DNA from: Parietaria judaica
Lineage: Eukaryota; Streptophyta; Magnoliopsida; Rosales; Urticaceae
NCBI GenBank assembly: GCA_954871525.1
Contig: OX940868.1
Location: 27,461,056-27,525,055 of the forward strand
Direction: 5' to 3'
DNA: 64,000 bases
Both the position numbers and the translations under genes were made by a program. Positions 11,347 through 23,208 of this stretch are shown here, piece by piece (the stretch's first letter is position 1; each line of letters begins with the position of its first letter). The notes beneath the pieces are model-generated. The model was not told where the DNA came from, made no database searches, and saw only the letters and a list, made by a program, of their open reading frames with translations.

Positions 11347-11390
11347 GGAATTAATATGGGTATCCAAATAACGATTAATCTGTTGGTCTC
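11347..11390. repeat. 44-bp direct repeat, right copy
   Basis: Second copy of the repeat at 10411-10454, including ATATGGGTATCCAAATAACG. It begins 4 bases after the right target duplication of the hAT element. Confidence 0.85.
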
Positions 11391-12329
11391 ACGGACGTTT
11401 AACTAGCAGAAATTGGTCAAACTTAGACGGTAAATGGTCAACCCACTTTAGGTAACTTTACGTACATACGGCGCTATTAAATGGACCCATGCCACCACAA
11501 TTGGCCTAAATTTATTGATTTATGTCGCAATTATCCCATATTCTTAAAAATATTTCATCGATAGCTAATTTATCAGTCGATAAGTATATCAAAAACGATA
11601 ACCTAGACTATTATACCTTATTCATTGAGAAACGATTTACCAAACCATCAATCTCCGACAATCAATAATCAATTTATCGACAAAAACGATATCCTAAACC
11701 TTGATCTAAATAAAATAGAATTTTAATGTGGAGTTAGTCGTCGTTGACTTTTATTGAAGACAATAAGTTACAGTCTGTAACCAACCATGTTACAGTTTTT
11801 TTAAATATATATACAATGAAAAATCTTATGTTATGTTGTGGGGACACATAAATCGACATATGTGGAACACAATCCTCCACAGCAAGCAAAGACAACTCAT
11901 ATAATTTCTTTGCTTTCTGATTTTTGTAGTGTGCTTTAATAAAGCAAGCAAGCCGACAAATTTTCTTATGTCCAGAGTGAGTGACCAGTGTTACCAAACA
12001 TCAAATTTCAATCATAATTATTGTAATTCCAAAAAAATAAAAAAATAAAAAAAATCTCACAGATATGATTTTATATTTTTTTTCTTTTGAATTTTAAAAA
12101 TTTAAGAGTGAATAATGTCGAAAGAAAAATATCTGATACTATAAAATTATTACCTTGGTACTTATCAAACTATCCGGCTCCGCAATATTAAAAGATGGTA
12201 AAACTTAAAAGAGTGGAAGATGTATCATGTACTAAATTACTCATAAGCCGTGAAATAGTATAACTTAAAGTATCTTAATTTTTATATTATGTTGGTACGA
12301 TATATTTAAGTTCTAATAGGGGCTCTTCT
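11391..12329. other. Intergenic, AT-rich
   Basis: About 11540-11700 carries CGATA-rich motifs loosely like the interior of the CCAAGG element family. The minus-strand frame at 11734-11997 has no recognisable domain. No gene is supported. Confidence 0.4.
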
Positions 12330-12837
12330 AAGCAGCCGAGATCCTTACAAAGCCCAAAACCCATCGATTTTCATTGAGAGAGCCTCGGGGCTTTTACAGG
12401 GATCATGAAATGTAGGAGTGACTCTTGGAACAATGGCTAGGCGATCCTCACTTCACTTAAGTAATGATGAAGTGACGGTTTTGCCCAAGATCAAGTTATT
12501 GCAATAAACCGACGGTTTCTCATATTTTTTTGGCAATACTAGTAAGTTATCACTGGTAACCTTTTATAAGCGGTCAAGATCCTTACCAAGCCCAAAATTC
12601 ATCGATTTTCATCGAGAGCCTCGGGCCTCTTATAGGAAAGGTTGTTAATTGTTGTGCAACGTAGGAGCATGAGACGTAGGGGTGACTCTTGATTCTTGAA
12701 CAATGGATAAGCGTTCCTCAATCAAGTAATGATGAAGTGATGATTGTGCTTAAGAATCAAGTTATTCCAATAAACGTACGGTTTCTAAAAATAAAATAAA
12801 AATAGCTTACAGGTAAGTTATCACCAATAACTTTTAT
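12330..12837. repeat. Diverged tandem duplication (about 240 and 270 bp)
   Basis: Copy A (12330-12565) and copy B (12568-12837) share blocks such as GAGCCTCGGG, TAGGGGTGACTCTTG (GTAGGAGTGACTCTTG in A), TAATGATGAAGTGA, AATCAAGTTATT and GTAAGTTATCAC, in the same order and orientation. They differ by many substitutions and small indels. Neither copy has a coherent coding frame. Confidence 0.8.
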
Positions 12838-13614
12838 ATTTTTATGAGTTATTAGTGATTTTTCGGTTCTCCTAATCATTATGGACGCAACTTATCAATA
12901 AAAAATCAAGAAAAAACGATAACATCGTTTAAATCAATTCAAATTATATATATATATATATACACAAATATGTAGATTATCAAAGATAAGTTGAAGAAAC
13001 ATAAGATTATATTTTCAAAAGGAAATCCCGCCAAATGCCCAAAATGTACTACACATTTAAGAGGATTGTCCATTATTTGTTAAAATTGATTTATACCCAC
13101 TATTAGATTTTTTGTACCGTATTAACCTTAATTATTTGTTATAATATTTTAATTTTCTTAATTATTATTAATATTAATAATAATTTTAATTTTAATATTT
13201 GAAATTTCCATATTAATTTTAATGGTCATTTAATTCTTTAATTTTTTTTTAAAAATTTACCTCATTATTTAATGCATATATATCTCTCTCTCCCCACTAA
13301 TCCCATTGTTTGTTTCCGTTTCAAAAAACCTTCGATCATTTCATTCGTTCGTTCGCTCCCCAAGAGCTTGTTCCCCCTCCAAAAGCTTGTTTGCCCTCGC
13401 CATTGCACTATGTGGATAGTTCGTCGTGGATCATTTGCAGTCGTTCGTTCGCCGTGGATCATTTGCCCTCGGACGTTCTCCGTTCGTTCAGTTACCGTTT
13501 GTCGCTCGTTTGCTCTCACATGCATCTTCTCGCCATACTTTCTCCTTCCTTGTTTCCCGTTCGTCCGTTCTACTACTCTCTTGGTCGCCAATCTCTGCTT
13601 CTCCCTCGCTCGCT
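12838..13614. other. Intergenic with CGTTCG-rich block
   Basis: AT-rich, then at 13310-13614 a pyrimidine-rich block with repeated GTGGATCATTTGC and CGTTCG motifs. Overlapping frames exist in three plus frames and one minus frame, the pattern of low-complexity DNA rather than a gene. Confidence 0.45.
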
Positions 13615-13945
13615 TGGTGTTATAGTTACAACTTCGTAAATATTCATAGTTATATAGTTACAATTTTGTAAACATAGTTACAACTTCATATATATATAGT
13701 TACAACTTCGTACATATAGTTCACTGCTTGCTTGGTAGATATAGTTACATTTTGGTATATATAATTACAACTTGGTAAATATTCGTAGTTACAAAATCAC
13801 ATATATATATATATATATATATTTACAACTTGGTAAATATTCGCAGTTGCAACTTGGTAAATATCCGAAGTTACAAAATCGTATATATAGTTACAACTTC
13901 GTAACTGTAAATATTACAAGAATTTGATATATATAGTTACAACTT
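13615..13945. repeat. Minisatellite of ATAGTTACAACTTCGTA units
   Basis: The unit ATAGTTACAACTTCGTAAAT recurs more than ten times with variation, interrupted by a (TA)n run at 13800-13822. Confidence 0.8.
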
Positions 13946-14478
13946 CGTAATTGAACAACTGTTTCGAAATTTGAAGAAATAAATAGTGAAAACATCCTAT
14001 TAATTATATTATTCGATTAAATTATTCACATTTTTTAAATTAAATTGGTTATTTTGTTTAGCTACATTTAAGGAATATATTTACAAATAAATCAAAAAAA
14101 TATTTTAGGTAATTATAATTGATATGTAAATACCAGATAAAAAGGTCAAACGTAAAAAACAAAAAATAATGGGTAACTTAGTCCACAATTCAATTAATTG
14201 GTAGTTTTAATTACTATAAATAAATTTGGGCATTTTATTTAAAATGTTTTATCAAAATGGGATTTGACTCGTTAACCAATTTTTAAATATAACAACACGT
14301 GTCCTGTATCCCTGATGAAATTTTTAACATAACAACGAGTGGATGAAATTCCGGAAAGATAAAAAAATATTAGTGTAGACAAAAAAATATATTAGTATAG
14401 ATTGAGAACTTTCGTCGCGTAAAAATTGTGACTTAAAACCATTAGAAGATTAATATATATAAAGGACATGCGCAATTA
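13946..14478. other. Intergenic, AT-rich
   Basis: No gene or clear repeat structure seen. Confidence 0.4.
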
Positions 14479-14517
14479 TTAACCTTCCTTAAGGACAAAG
14501 TCCTTAAGGAAGGTTAA
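14479..14517. repeat. Perfect 18-bp inverted repeat with 3-nt loop
   Basis: TTAACCTTCCTTAAGGAC, then AAA, then its exact reverse complement. It ends about 11 bases before the rRNA homology begins. Confidence 0.95.
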
Positions 14518-14528
14518 GGGGAATCAGA

Positions 14529-14657
14529 CTCAAAACTAGTACTGAAAAGGGGAATCCGACTGTTTAATTAAAACAAAGCATTGGGATGGTCCTTGCGGAT
14601 GCTCACACAATGTGAATTCTGCCCAGTGCTCTGAATACCAAAGTGAAGAAATTCAAC

Positions 14658-14688
<31 letters not shown>

Positions 14689-14689
14689 T

Positions 14690-14725
<36 letters not shown>

Positions 14726-15219
14726 TGTGACTCACATGAATGGATTAACGAGATTCCCACTGTCCCTGTCTATTATCAAGCGAAACCACAGCCAAGGGAA
14801 CGGGCTTTGCAGAATCAACAGGGAAAGAAGACCATGTTGAGCTTGACTCTAGTTCGACTTTGTGAAATGACTTGAGAAGTGTAGTATAAGTGGGAGCCGT
14901 TTTGGAGAAAGTGAAATACCACTACTTTTAACGTTATTTTACTTATTCCGTGAATCGGAGGCGGGGCATTGCCCCTGTTTTTGGACCCAAGGCGCGCCTC
15001 GGTGCGCCGATCCGGGCGGAAGACATTGTCAGTTAGGGAGTTTGGCTGGGGCGGCACACCTATTAAAAGATAACTCAGGTGTCCTAAGATGAGCTCAACG
15101 AGAACAAAAATCTAGTGTGGAACAAAATGGTAAAAGCTCGTTTGATTCTGATTTCCAGTACGAATACGAACCGTGAAAGCGTGCCCTATCGATCCTTTAG
15201 ACCTTTGGAATTTGAAGAT

Positions 15220-15257
<38 letters not shown>

Positions 15258-15285
15258 ATGGCAGCCAAGCGTTCATAGCGACGTT

Positions 15286-15318
<33 letters not shown>

Positions 15319-15346
15319 TATTGTGGAGCAGAATTTACCAAGTATT
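14529..15346 (+). rRNA. Truncated 26S rRNA fragment (pseudogene)
   Basis: About 818 bases match the 3' half of plant 25S/26S rRNA, from the segment CTCAAAACTAGTACTG through AAGGGGAATCCGACTG and AAACGGCGGGAGTAAC to the peptidyl-transferase region CCACAGGGATAACTGGC and ending near GCAGAATTTACCAAG. Substitutions from the conserved sequence are scattered throughout, for example CGCGCC for CCGCC-type helices near 14993. The 5' two-thirds, the sarcin-ricin region and any flanking spacer are missing. It is a dead piece of rDNA inserted here, not a functional locus. The minus-strand frame 14815-15057 is a by-product. Confidence 0.9.
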
Positions 15347-15517
15347 AAATAGAAGAGAGTTTTTTTCTTCCCTTTTTTTGTTCATTTGGAAAGATGTTAT
15401 AGAAATAAAAATTAATTCTGATATTGGATCGCTAAGAATATCTATGGGTAGAGATTCGTGAATTGATCTTGAACGTGTTGATTAAGTTTCTAGATCGATA
15501 TTTAGTCTAACAAGCAA
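15347..15517. other. 3' flank of the DUF4220 gene
   Basis: Short AT-rich spacer between the rRNA fragment and the stop codon of the minus-strand gene; probable 3' UTR. Confidence 0.4.
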
Positions 15518-17667
15518 TCACTTGGTTGGAGCCAGCTTGGTTCCGGCTTGTTGCTCTTGTTCGTAGAACTGAGTCCCCAAACCCAAGTGGTTCATCAAGA
15601 GCCACACGAAAGTCAAGAGCTCGCCGCCCTGGCTCGGCTGCTGCGCGTGCACGACCGGCCGGCAGTTGATGGCCGCGTAGGAGAGCAGCTCCACCCACAC
15701 TCGGCTCATCAGGCCCCACTTGTCCATCTCCAGGACCCGGAGCTTGTTCGCCAGATGGGTCGCATCGAACAGCACGGACTTGCTCATGTTGCCCTTCACC
15801 TCTGACGGCCTGCGGTTTAACTTCCCAGTGGTATCCAAATGCCGGCACGCCTGCCCTCGGACGCGCACATCGTACTTGGCAAAGAACCTCTTGGCCTCCG
15901 CGCATGTGTCCTGGAAAGTGATATGCCAGTTCTCCAGCACGGGCGCGAGCATCGTCGGCCTCGCAACCAGCAGCCAGAACATGTAGTCCGACAGATTCTT
16001 GCAGATGAGCTTCTTCTCGTCGACGACGCCGTCTTTTTCTTCTTCGTAGCAAAGCTGAGTGGCTATGTGCCAGAGGAGAACGCTCTCTGCGTACTGAAAC
16101 TCGCCCACGCTCCACTGGAGGTCTTTGTAGGCTGCGATACGGAGGAGCGCCCAGTCACCTCGCTGCGAGCACGCCTCTGCTGCGGCACGCAGAGAGCAAG
16201 CGGCCATTGATTTGGTTCTCAGCTCCATGACCACAAAGCTCTTTATGCTCGGAGACAGCGCCACAGAGTCGGTGTGGAGCCAGATTTTGATGTGCGTGAG
16301 AATCGCCTTCGCATTGAGACAGCCGGCTAGCTTGTAGAGCCAGGCCGGTCGTTCATCCAAGCAATAGCTTATCGCGTCGTACTGCGAGATCGACTGCGAC
16401 CATCCCGCCCATCCAGATAAGCCCCGCAGAGCTAAAGCCCTCTCGGCGACGAGTTTCCGCCAGTGCGTGTCCTTGACGTTGATCCACGTCCACTTGGAAA
16501 AGACGAGGTTGAAGAGAGACGAGGCCTCGAGGGTCACGGCGCCGGCGAGCAACATGTAGGTCAGTGCTAGACTGCTTCTGGCGGCGCGGCTCGTGTCTGC
16601 GAGGTAGAACAGCAAAGAGGCAATGAGCACGGAGAAGAAGATGGCGACACGGAGTACGTATCCGACTCGGCGCCTCACCACGACGACCTTGGTGTGGAGG
16701 ACCTGGTAAATAAAGGAGAGCTCGTACTCTATGAGTCGAAAGGCTTCATTAGGACTTTTTTCCAGAAAAGATCTCCGGCTCATCTGTCGATGTTTGGAGC
16801 TCACAAGAAACCCGGCGATAAGCCCTTTGAACCTCTGGAAATTCGAATGTGCTTCCCCCATCAGCTCGATCTCTCTCTCCTCGGTGATCGGACGGTTATC
16901 GACGTCCTTGCTTGCTTCAGTCTCGTTAAAGTAGTAATTCCAACTCTTCTCCTGATGAGCCGAAACCATTTCCGATCTCATAGTGGTGTACACCTCCACG
17001 GCCTCTTCGTAGTCAATCCCGGGGTTCGGCGCTGGCAAGACGGTCTCCGCAAAGTGGTCGGTGCTCGCGAGATAGAGAGCAAATGTCCTCTCGGAGAATT
17101 TGACAATGCCGACGAGAAAAACGAGAACAGTTGGAACCCAGAGCCTGTTCCGGCCGGGGGGGAATGTGAGAAACAGACTGTAAGCAGCGACCAAGACCTG
17201 CAGGAATCGTCCATTAAAAACTAGCTCAGTATTTGAATGAAATCAAAAGAAGAAGAAAAATCTATGTTCTCGAACTCCTAATATTAAACCTGCAAGATCA
17301 GACCGACGAGGTGTCGGAGCCAGAACTCGTTGTCCTCAAGGGCGAAAGACGTGATGGTGTCGGGGCCTCCGAGGTGTACGAGAAGGAACGCAGCCCAGAA
17401 GGCGAGGAAGTCGTCATCGGTGGCTGCAGCGCCCTTGCAGGGGTTGCCTTGGGTCTTGGTGATGAGACCGATGGCGATGGTAGCGATCCAGTCGGCGACC
17501 AAGTAAGCCACCCAGATGAAGCCACAGAGCACGGCGCTCTTGCTCCGTTGCCGGCGCTTGGCGAAAAGCATCAGGAAAATCTGCAGGGCGAGGCTTATCA
17601 GAATTCCGCATCGGAGATTCCACACGTCCCAGAGCGTCTTCACCTTCTTCGGGATTGGCAGCTCCAT
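15518..17667 (-). CDS. DUF4220/DUF594 multi-pass membrane protein, two exons
   Basis: Exon 1 is 17290-17667 (126 codons, MELPIPKKVKTLWDVW) and exon 2 is 15518-17197. The 92-base GT-AG intron is phase 0, joining GLILQ to VLVAAYS; the product is 685 residues. Hydrophobic segments appear at about residues 19-36, 44-69, 84-100, 115-150 and, mid-protein, around VAIFFSVLIASLLFYLA and LALTYMLLAGAVTLEA. WLRHLVG and the NRLWVPTVLVFLVGIVKFSERT block are typical of DUF4220. The C-terminal third (LLLWHIATQLCYE, KNLSDYMFWLLVARPTMLAP, WVELLSYAA) is the DUF594 region. The family is plant-specific, expanded and biochemically uncharacterised; I assign no reaction. Coding DNA is much more GC-rich than its surroundings. 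Confidence 0.88.
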
Positions 17668-18673
17668 GATTTCGTCACAAAATTGAGATGATTTTAGTTG
17701 CTCTTATGGTTGAATCTGTGAATAGAAAATTTGTAATAGGTAGCTTGAAAGAAGCTAGTGAGAAACTGCAGGCGTTGACTGATGGTCAATGCTAAAGATT
17801 AGAAAATTACTTGGAATATTCTTCACTTATTATATCATGCATGGGCATCCACTTATTTATCTGTGAGGACAAAAGAAATAAAGTCATGTATAAGAATTAA
17901 AAAAAAAAAGTCTTCTTAAAGTTATGTGTGTATTATTGTTCCGAGTCTAAGTACTTTACTTAATTTGATCAGGAAATAAATAAATGGAAACTGTTATTGG
18001 GAGAAAAATTATACATGAAATATCTATAAATCTATAACTAATACTTAGTTCTAAAAATGATTAAAATATAAATTATGAGTATCCCCTCGTACGGTTAAGC
18101 ATGCATATTGAAAAATGAAAAATTACATTTTCTTATCTTCTCATTCTTTAAGAATTTCTTGTGTTGACTTACATTGACTTGACTTATGACAATGATGGCT
18201 TACCTTATAATGAGATACAAATTATTTAAAGAAGATTAGAATTTAGAAGCATTAAAAGGTTAAACTTTTATTAATCTGAATTTGTTTTTTAATAATTGAA
18301 TTAAACTCTTTATGAATATGGATATCGTTGGTGTGCGATTCTATCATATTTTGATAATACACAGGCTAAACTCTAAAAAATAAGAATCCAACATTCTCTT
18401 CCAGAATTAGAGTGCCAATTTATCTTGGATATTACTTATATATTCTTGATATGCTAAAAATAGATCGTTTGCTAATCTTATTATTCTATTATTTGATTGA
18501 TTAATTATTAATTTATATATAAATTTGATAATATCATGAATTTCGGTGGTCATAAATAACACAAAAGTATTAAATAATGTAGTTAATTATCTATATAAAT
18601 AAAACAAATGTAATGTATGTGAGACTGGATTAATATATGTTGTATAATTTCGTTCGATCATAATAACAGATCG
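17668..18673. other. Intergenic, AT-rich
   Basis: Leader and promoter of the minus-strand DUF4220 gene, then AT-rich spacer up to the tRNA. Nothing else recognised. Confidence 0.45.
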
Positions 18674-18747
18674 GCTTTCATAGCTCAGTTGGTTAGAGCA
18701 CCCGTTTAGTAAGCGGGAGGTCTTGAGTTCAACTCTCAATGAAAGCA
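18674..18747 (+). tRNA. tRNA-Thr (anticodon AGU)
   Basis: A full cloverleaf can be drawn: acceptor GCTTTCA pairing with TGAAAGC, D arm GCTC-AGTTGGTTA-GAGC, anticodon stem CCCGT/GCGGG (with a G-T pair) holding loop TTAGTAA with anticodon AGT at 18708-18710, T arm TTGAG-TTCAACT-CTCAA, and discriminator A at 18747. The T loop has AAC where GAC or GAT is usual, a mild deviation. No intron and, as normal for nuclear tRNAs, no encoded CCA. T-rich DNA follows downstream. Confidence 0.93.
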
Positions 18748-18910
18748 GTAAATCCTCCGTATATATTTTGCTTCACATTGAATTCCCCTTACATTCTTTA
18801 CGTGTAATGAATTTTGGAGTCAAACCCATAAATATTAAATTAGTATTGCATGCAAAACATGCATAATGTGATAAGTAGGTATTTTATGTACTGGATTGTT
18901 CAATCGTTCC

Positions 18911-20451
18911 TCAAACGAATGTGTCAAAAGATGATATATCCAAATTATCTAACCAATAACTGTCATAGAAATCGTAGGGCCACATCGCATCTTCCCACGC
19001 AGCCTCGCCAACACTACCAATGTCGAAAAACGTCGCTTGATCAAAAGTCTGCCCCATATTGGTGTCTCCGGTGATGAATTCTGGTGCTTTTTGTTCGGCC
19101 AAAGCGCTTTCATCGTGTTGAATATTATCAAGAAACATGCTTTCTTTTTCTTTCTCAACATTCTGGCACAAATCGTTGTGTGTGGTCATTGGTTGATCAG
19201 TATGTGATTCTAATATAAAGGTGTTACTTAAGCCTTCCAAACTATTTGGTGAATGGGGTGTCTTCTTAGAAGAGGTTTCGTAGACGATGTTTGAAGTTTC
19301 CGATCCTTGCGATATTTTGCGGTTGAGGCGTTTTTTCAAGTGAGTGTGCCAGAAATTCTTCACTTCGTTGTCTGTTCTTCCTGGAAGCTTTGATGCTATG
19401 GAAGACCATCTACATACGATTTATGAAATATTTTAAGGAAAATTTTTGTATATATGGCAGTATTGATGATCAGTCACTTTGATGCAATTGGTTAGACTCA
19501 CTATTACAAATAGTTTATTATACTACGGAGATTCAACTATGGAAGCTAAAAACCGTAGTCAAAAGTCAAAATTTGACGACGGAATCCGAATTCCATTGTT
19601 GAAAAAAAAACAAATAAAAAACAAAAAAGATATTAAACGGCGAAAATAATTTTCCGTCTTCCGAAGCAACAACGCGAAGTAGACCTCGGATTATGTAAAT
19701 ATTGTGAGTTATTAACATAGTTGTCGATGACCAATTTTTGCAACTCTATACTATAATCGATCAAATGGATTCTTCTCATATGTTCGTGGTTATTCTTCCC
19801 GAATTAGGTCCGTCTTTGTAAGTTCATTATATTCCTATATCCGATTTTCTCTAATTTCATCAGTTTTTTTTTTTAGTTTTTTTTTTTTGTGTGTGTGTGT
19901 GATTAATTTACAACAATTTTGAGAACTATAACTTTACAAATTGCTTCGTGGTTTCTATATATACACATATGATACTAAAACTGCTTATATCTTCCTGTTT
20001 GAAATCCATAATCCTAATTCACAATTCTTTCATAAATTAATACAACATGACCAATTCAGTAATATTTTGATATTCCCTAATAGAACACGCTATTATTCTT
20101 TTATCATCAGGTGTCAGTAATTGTAAATTTTTAAATAATTTAGTCAATTTGGTACACTAAATGAAAAGTCAATAATATTCTATTATTCAGTGTTTATTTG
20201 GCAAAAAAAAAAACATAAATTAATACAACATGATATGTTTATTGTGTGTGTACTGTGTAGTACTATTTCTTACCGGTTTCCCAATGTCTCATGCAAGGAC
20301 ATGATGGTCTCTTCTTCTTCCTTGCTAAAGTTCCCATGCTTAATGTCAGGCCTCAAATAATTCACCCACCGGAGTCGACAACTTTTTCCCGATCGCGCCA
20401 AGCCTGAGATTAACGTGCAAATAATCATGCAAATGAAAAGAAATAATATCC

Positions 20452-20500
<49 letters not shown>

Positions 20501-20653
20501 CTCACCAGCTGCTTTTGACATCTCATTCCAATTCCAAATTTTGTATCTCTTAATGTAATGAATGAGCTTCTGATCTTCTTCAGCACTCCATGCACCTCTC
20601 TTCAAAGGTGTCCTCTCAGCAGTACTGCACGGATATTTACCACTCTTTACCAT
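18911..20653 (-). CDS. R2R3-MYB transcription factor (MYB13/14/15-like), three exons
   Basis: Exon 1 is 20506-20653, exon 2 is 20274-20403 and exon 3 is 18911-19409. Intron phases 1 and 2 are at the canonical R2R3-MYB positions, and exon 2 is the canonical 130 bases. The product is 258 residues. R2 runs from [14 protein letters not shown] to [15 protein letters not shown], and R3 from [13 protein letters not shown] to [19 protein letters not shown]. The WHTHLKKRL end of R3 suggests the subgroup 1-3 neighbourhood; a stress or phenylpropanoid role is possible but unproven. ARSGKSCR replaces the usual LRCGKSCR, so the redox-sensitive Cys of R2 is Ser here. The acidic C-terminus ending in [13 protein letters not shown] may be an activation domain. 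Intron 1 holds a (TA)n tract (20454-20495); intron 2 is 864 bases. Confidence 0.88.
20454..20495. repeat. (TA)n microsatellite in MYB intron 1
   Basis: About 21 TA units inside the first intron, ending 10 bases before the exon 1 donor (minus strand). Confidence 0.95.
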
Positions 20654-23208
20654 ATCTATACGTATATATATATATATACATATACAGTGCTCTTATTTTA
20701 TTTTCTTATCTTCTTTAGCTTTCCAAGAGCCTATTTATACATACTCATTACACAGTCTGATATGGAAATACGTATTTGTTTAAGTTGTCGAAGAATGAAG
20801 ACCGAGTCAAAGCCATGGATTTGTCCATGATGAGATGAGATGAGATGAGGTGAGATGAGAATGAATATTAATGAAAATAAAAGAATATAGGAAGACCTTC
20901 CTCGCGTGTTCCCACTAAGCCACTATGCCCTAATTTATATCCAAATATTAAATTTTTAAAAGAAAAAGAGAATAGCATGTTGAGACTTTGTAAATAAATA
21001 CTAATAAAAGCAAGTTATGGTAAGTAGTCAAGTCTGGCCGCGCTTCATTGTAACGTACGATGGTGTATTTGCCATGCACAATGATGAAAAGGACAAATAT
21101 AACGTTAAAAATAGTTTTTGAACAAAGAAATCAGCTTAATAACATCATTCAAAATTTCTTTAAAATTTTTACAAATAACATGAGCAACTGTCTCCGCTAA
21201 TTGCAAGTGTTGGATGTTTATCCCTTCTAAATAAATTATGAGATTATAGTGGTAAAAGTATCTAACGAGTATTAACGTTATTTTTCTATGTGAGACAAGT
21301 ACCCGAGATCACTTAATGCATAGCTTCATCAAACTTCATATTTTAACTATTAAAAAAAAAAGCGTTAGTAGAGGGAGACCAGACTAATTTAATAAATAAA
21401 TAAATAAATAAAATATTGCATTTGGAGACCCCGGAGAGATTATTAATTAGACTATAATAAAAGTGAGAATCCAAAACTAGCAAATTACTCAAAAAAGTAT
21501 AAATTTCTTCGTCCGAGCGCCCCCCGAGGTTGCGGGAAGCCAATGATAAGAGTGGTTAAGTAAACTCAAAGGAATTCAGACTGGATGCATGCGACGCCCA
21601 CTTTAGTAGGGACGGACTGAAACACTCAATCATAAGGTTCAACAGGGAAATGTTGAAATTAAGGAGAAGCAGCAAAGGGCGTTCTAAATTGCAACCCTAG
21701 CTTGATACTACTTTTGTACTTTGTTAAATCTAAACTCTACGCAATCGTACTCAAAAAAACCAATAAACGTAAGGAAAGAAAAAAGAATCGGATTGCGAAC
21801 GAGGCATGAGCCTCATTACTTTACGACTCTGTTGAGCTAAATTCGTTATGAGCAAAAATTAATACCTCACAATGAAAATAAAAAATGAATAAAAAACTGA
21901 AACATGTGCCATTCATACTCGCCGGCGTAATTGACTGCAGCATGTGTACTTTAAGTGTTATTATTCCTTGAATTTTAGCAAATCATTTTAATAAATGACC
22001 ACTAATTTTTTTAAATTTTTAATCAAGGCTAAACAACCTCAGAATACTTAGTCCTCCGGAATTCGTATTTTTGAATCCAGTTTGTTTTACTTGCAACGAA
22101 AGTCAAGAAATTCAGCTGAAATTCGTATTTAGGGCTTAAGTTTCAAAACTACAAGAAAATTATTACCCTAAATTCGAGTATAAGAGTTATATTTATCAAC
22201 GAAAATGGACGTAGCTAGGCATATTCTGGCCAAATTGTAGTTTCCTTTTACTACAAAGTCCGTCGATGATAGAGCAATAAAGTATTGTCACATACTCACA
22301 TTGTCAATTATTAATTATTAGTTCAGCACTTTTCTTCTGAGACAAAGGAACTCCCCACTGATGTTTTTTGGTTCAACCTAAATTTAATTTGATCGTCTCC
22401 TATATTGGAGCATTAAAAATAAGACTAGCAATGTACACTCGCTGGTATATACATTATTATTTATGTAACTACTACACATATACATAGCTATATACACTCA
22501 CGAATTGGTATATTCACATAAGAACATATTCCTTACTATTTTGATTGTGTCGTTTTTGAGGAATTCTACATTATTTCTATTGGTTCTAGACACTATAACT
22601 TATGAGAAACTATTTCATCTTCTTGTGAATTAGTATTTAGTAATACACACACACACATATATACATATATATATATATAGCTGAAGTCACCGAGTGACAA
22701 GACATTGGAGAGCTATTCCTTGACATGGTAAGAGTTGGAAATTTTATAAATATAGTAATTAAGATGGTAAGTCGAGTCAATTAAGCACATGCTCTGAAAA
22801 TAAGAATAGGTAATTGGAATTGGACTTACAGAAATATAATATATGACTTTGACTTAGAATAGGAAGTCTGCATTCACACCGTAATAAAAAAACTACAAGT
22901 AGTAATAATTTATTTTTAGGTGCTGAGACTAATCTTTTGCAGTTTCTTGAATTATCTTGTGTCCGGTATCGAATTAGGACCAACTATAATTACATTAATT
23001 ATTCTTTTTATAAGATCATAAGTTCCAAAAATAAAAAATTATTCTACGTCCCAGGCGATATGTAAATAATAAAAAAATAATATAAATAAAATAAAAATTT
23101 TAACTATTGTGAAATCACTAAAAATAAATAATAATAAAAATATTTGAAATTTAGAATCACAATGAGTCTATGAATAAACAATAAAAATCATTCTTGTTAT
23201 ATGGCGTT
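20654..23208. other. Intergenic: MYB promoter then AT-rich DNA
   Basis: A TATATATATATA stretch at about 20665-20678 probably carries the minus-strand MYB core promoter. A GATGAGATGAGATGAGG run (ATGAG units) sits at about 20827-20855. The rest is AT-rich with no supported gene; the small frames at 21343-21543 and 22777-22983 show no domains. Confidence 0.45.

Noticed and set aside
13265..13639. Three overlapping frames around 13.3-13.6 kb
   Set aside because: Low-complexity CGTTCG/TTCGTCC DNA opens several frames at once; none has a domain or splice context.
13615..13945. Regularly repeated units considered as a CRISPR array
   Set aside because: Plant DNA, no unique equal-length spacers, and units vary; it is a minisatellite.
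14815..15057. Minus-strand 80-codon frame
   Set aside because: It is antisense to the 26S rRNA fragment.
15507..16115. 202-codon minus-strand frame overlapping the DUF4220 gene
   Set aside because: Arg/Ala/Gly-rich product in a shifted frame of exon 2; no domain, and the DUF594 reading explains the DNA.
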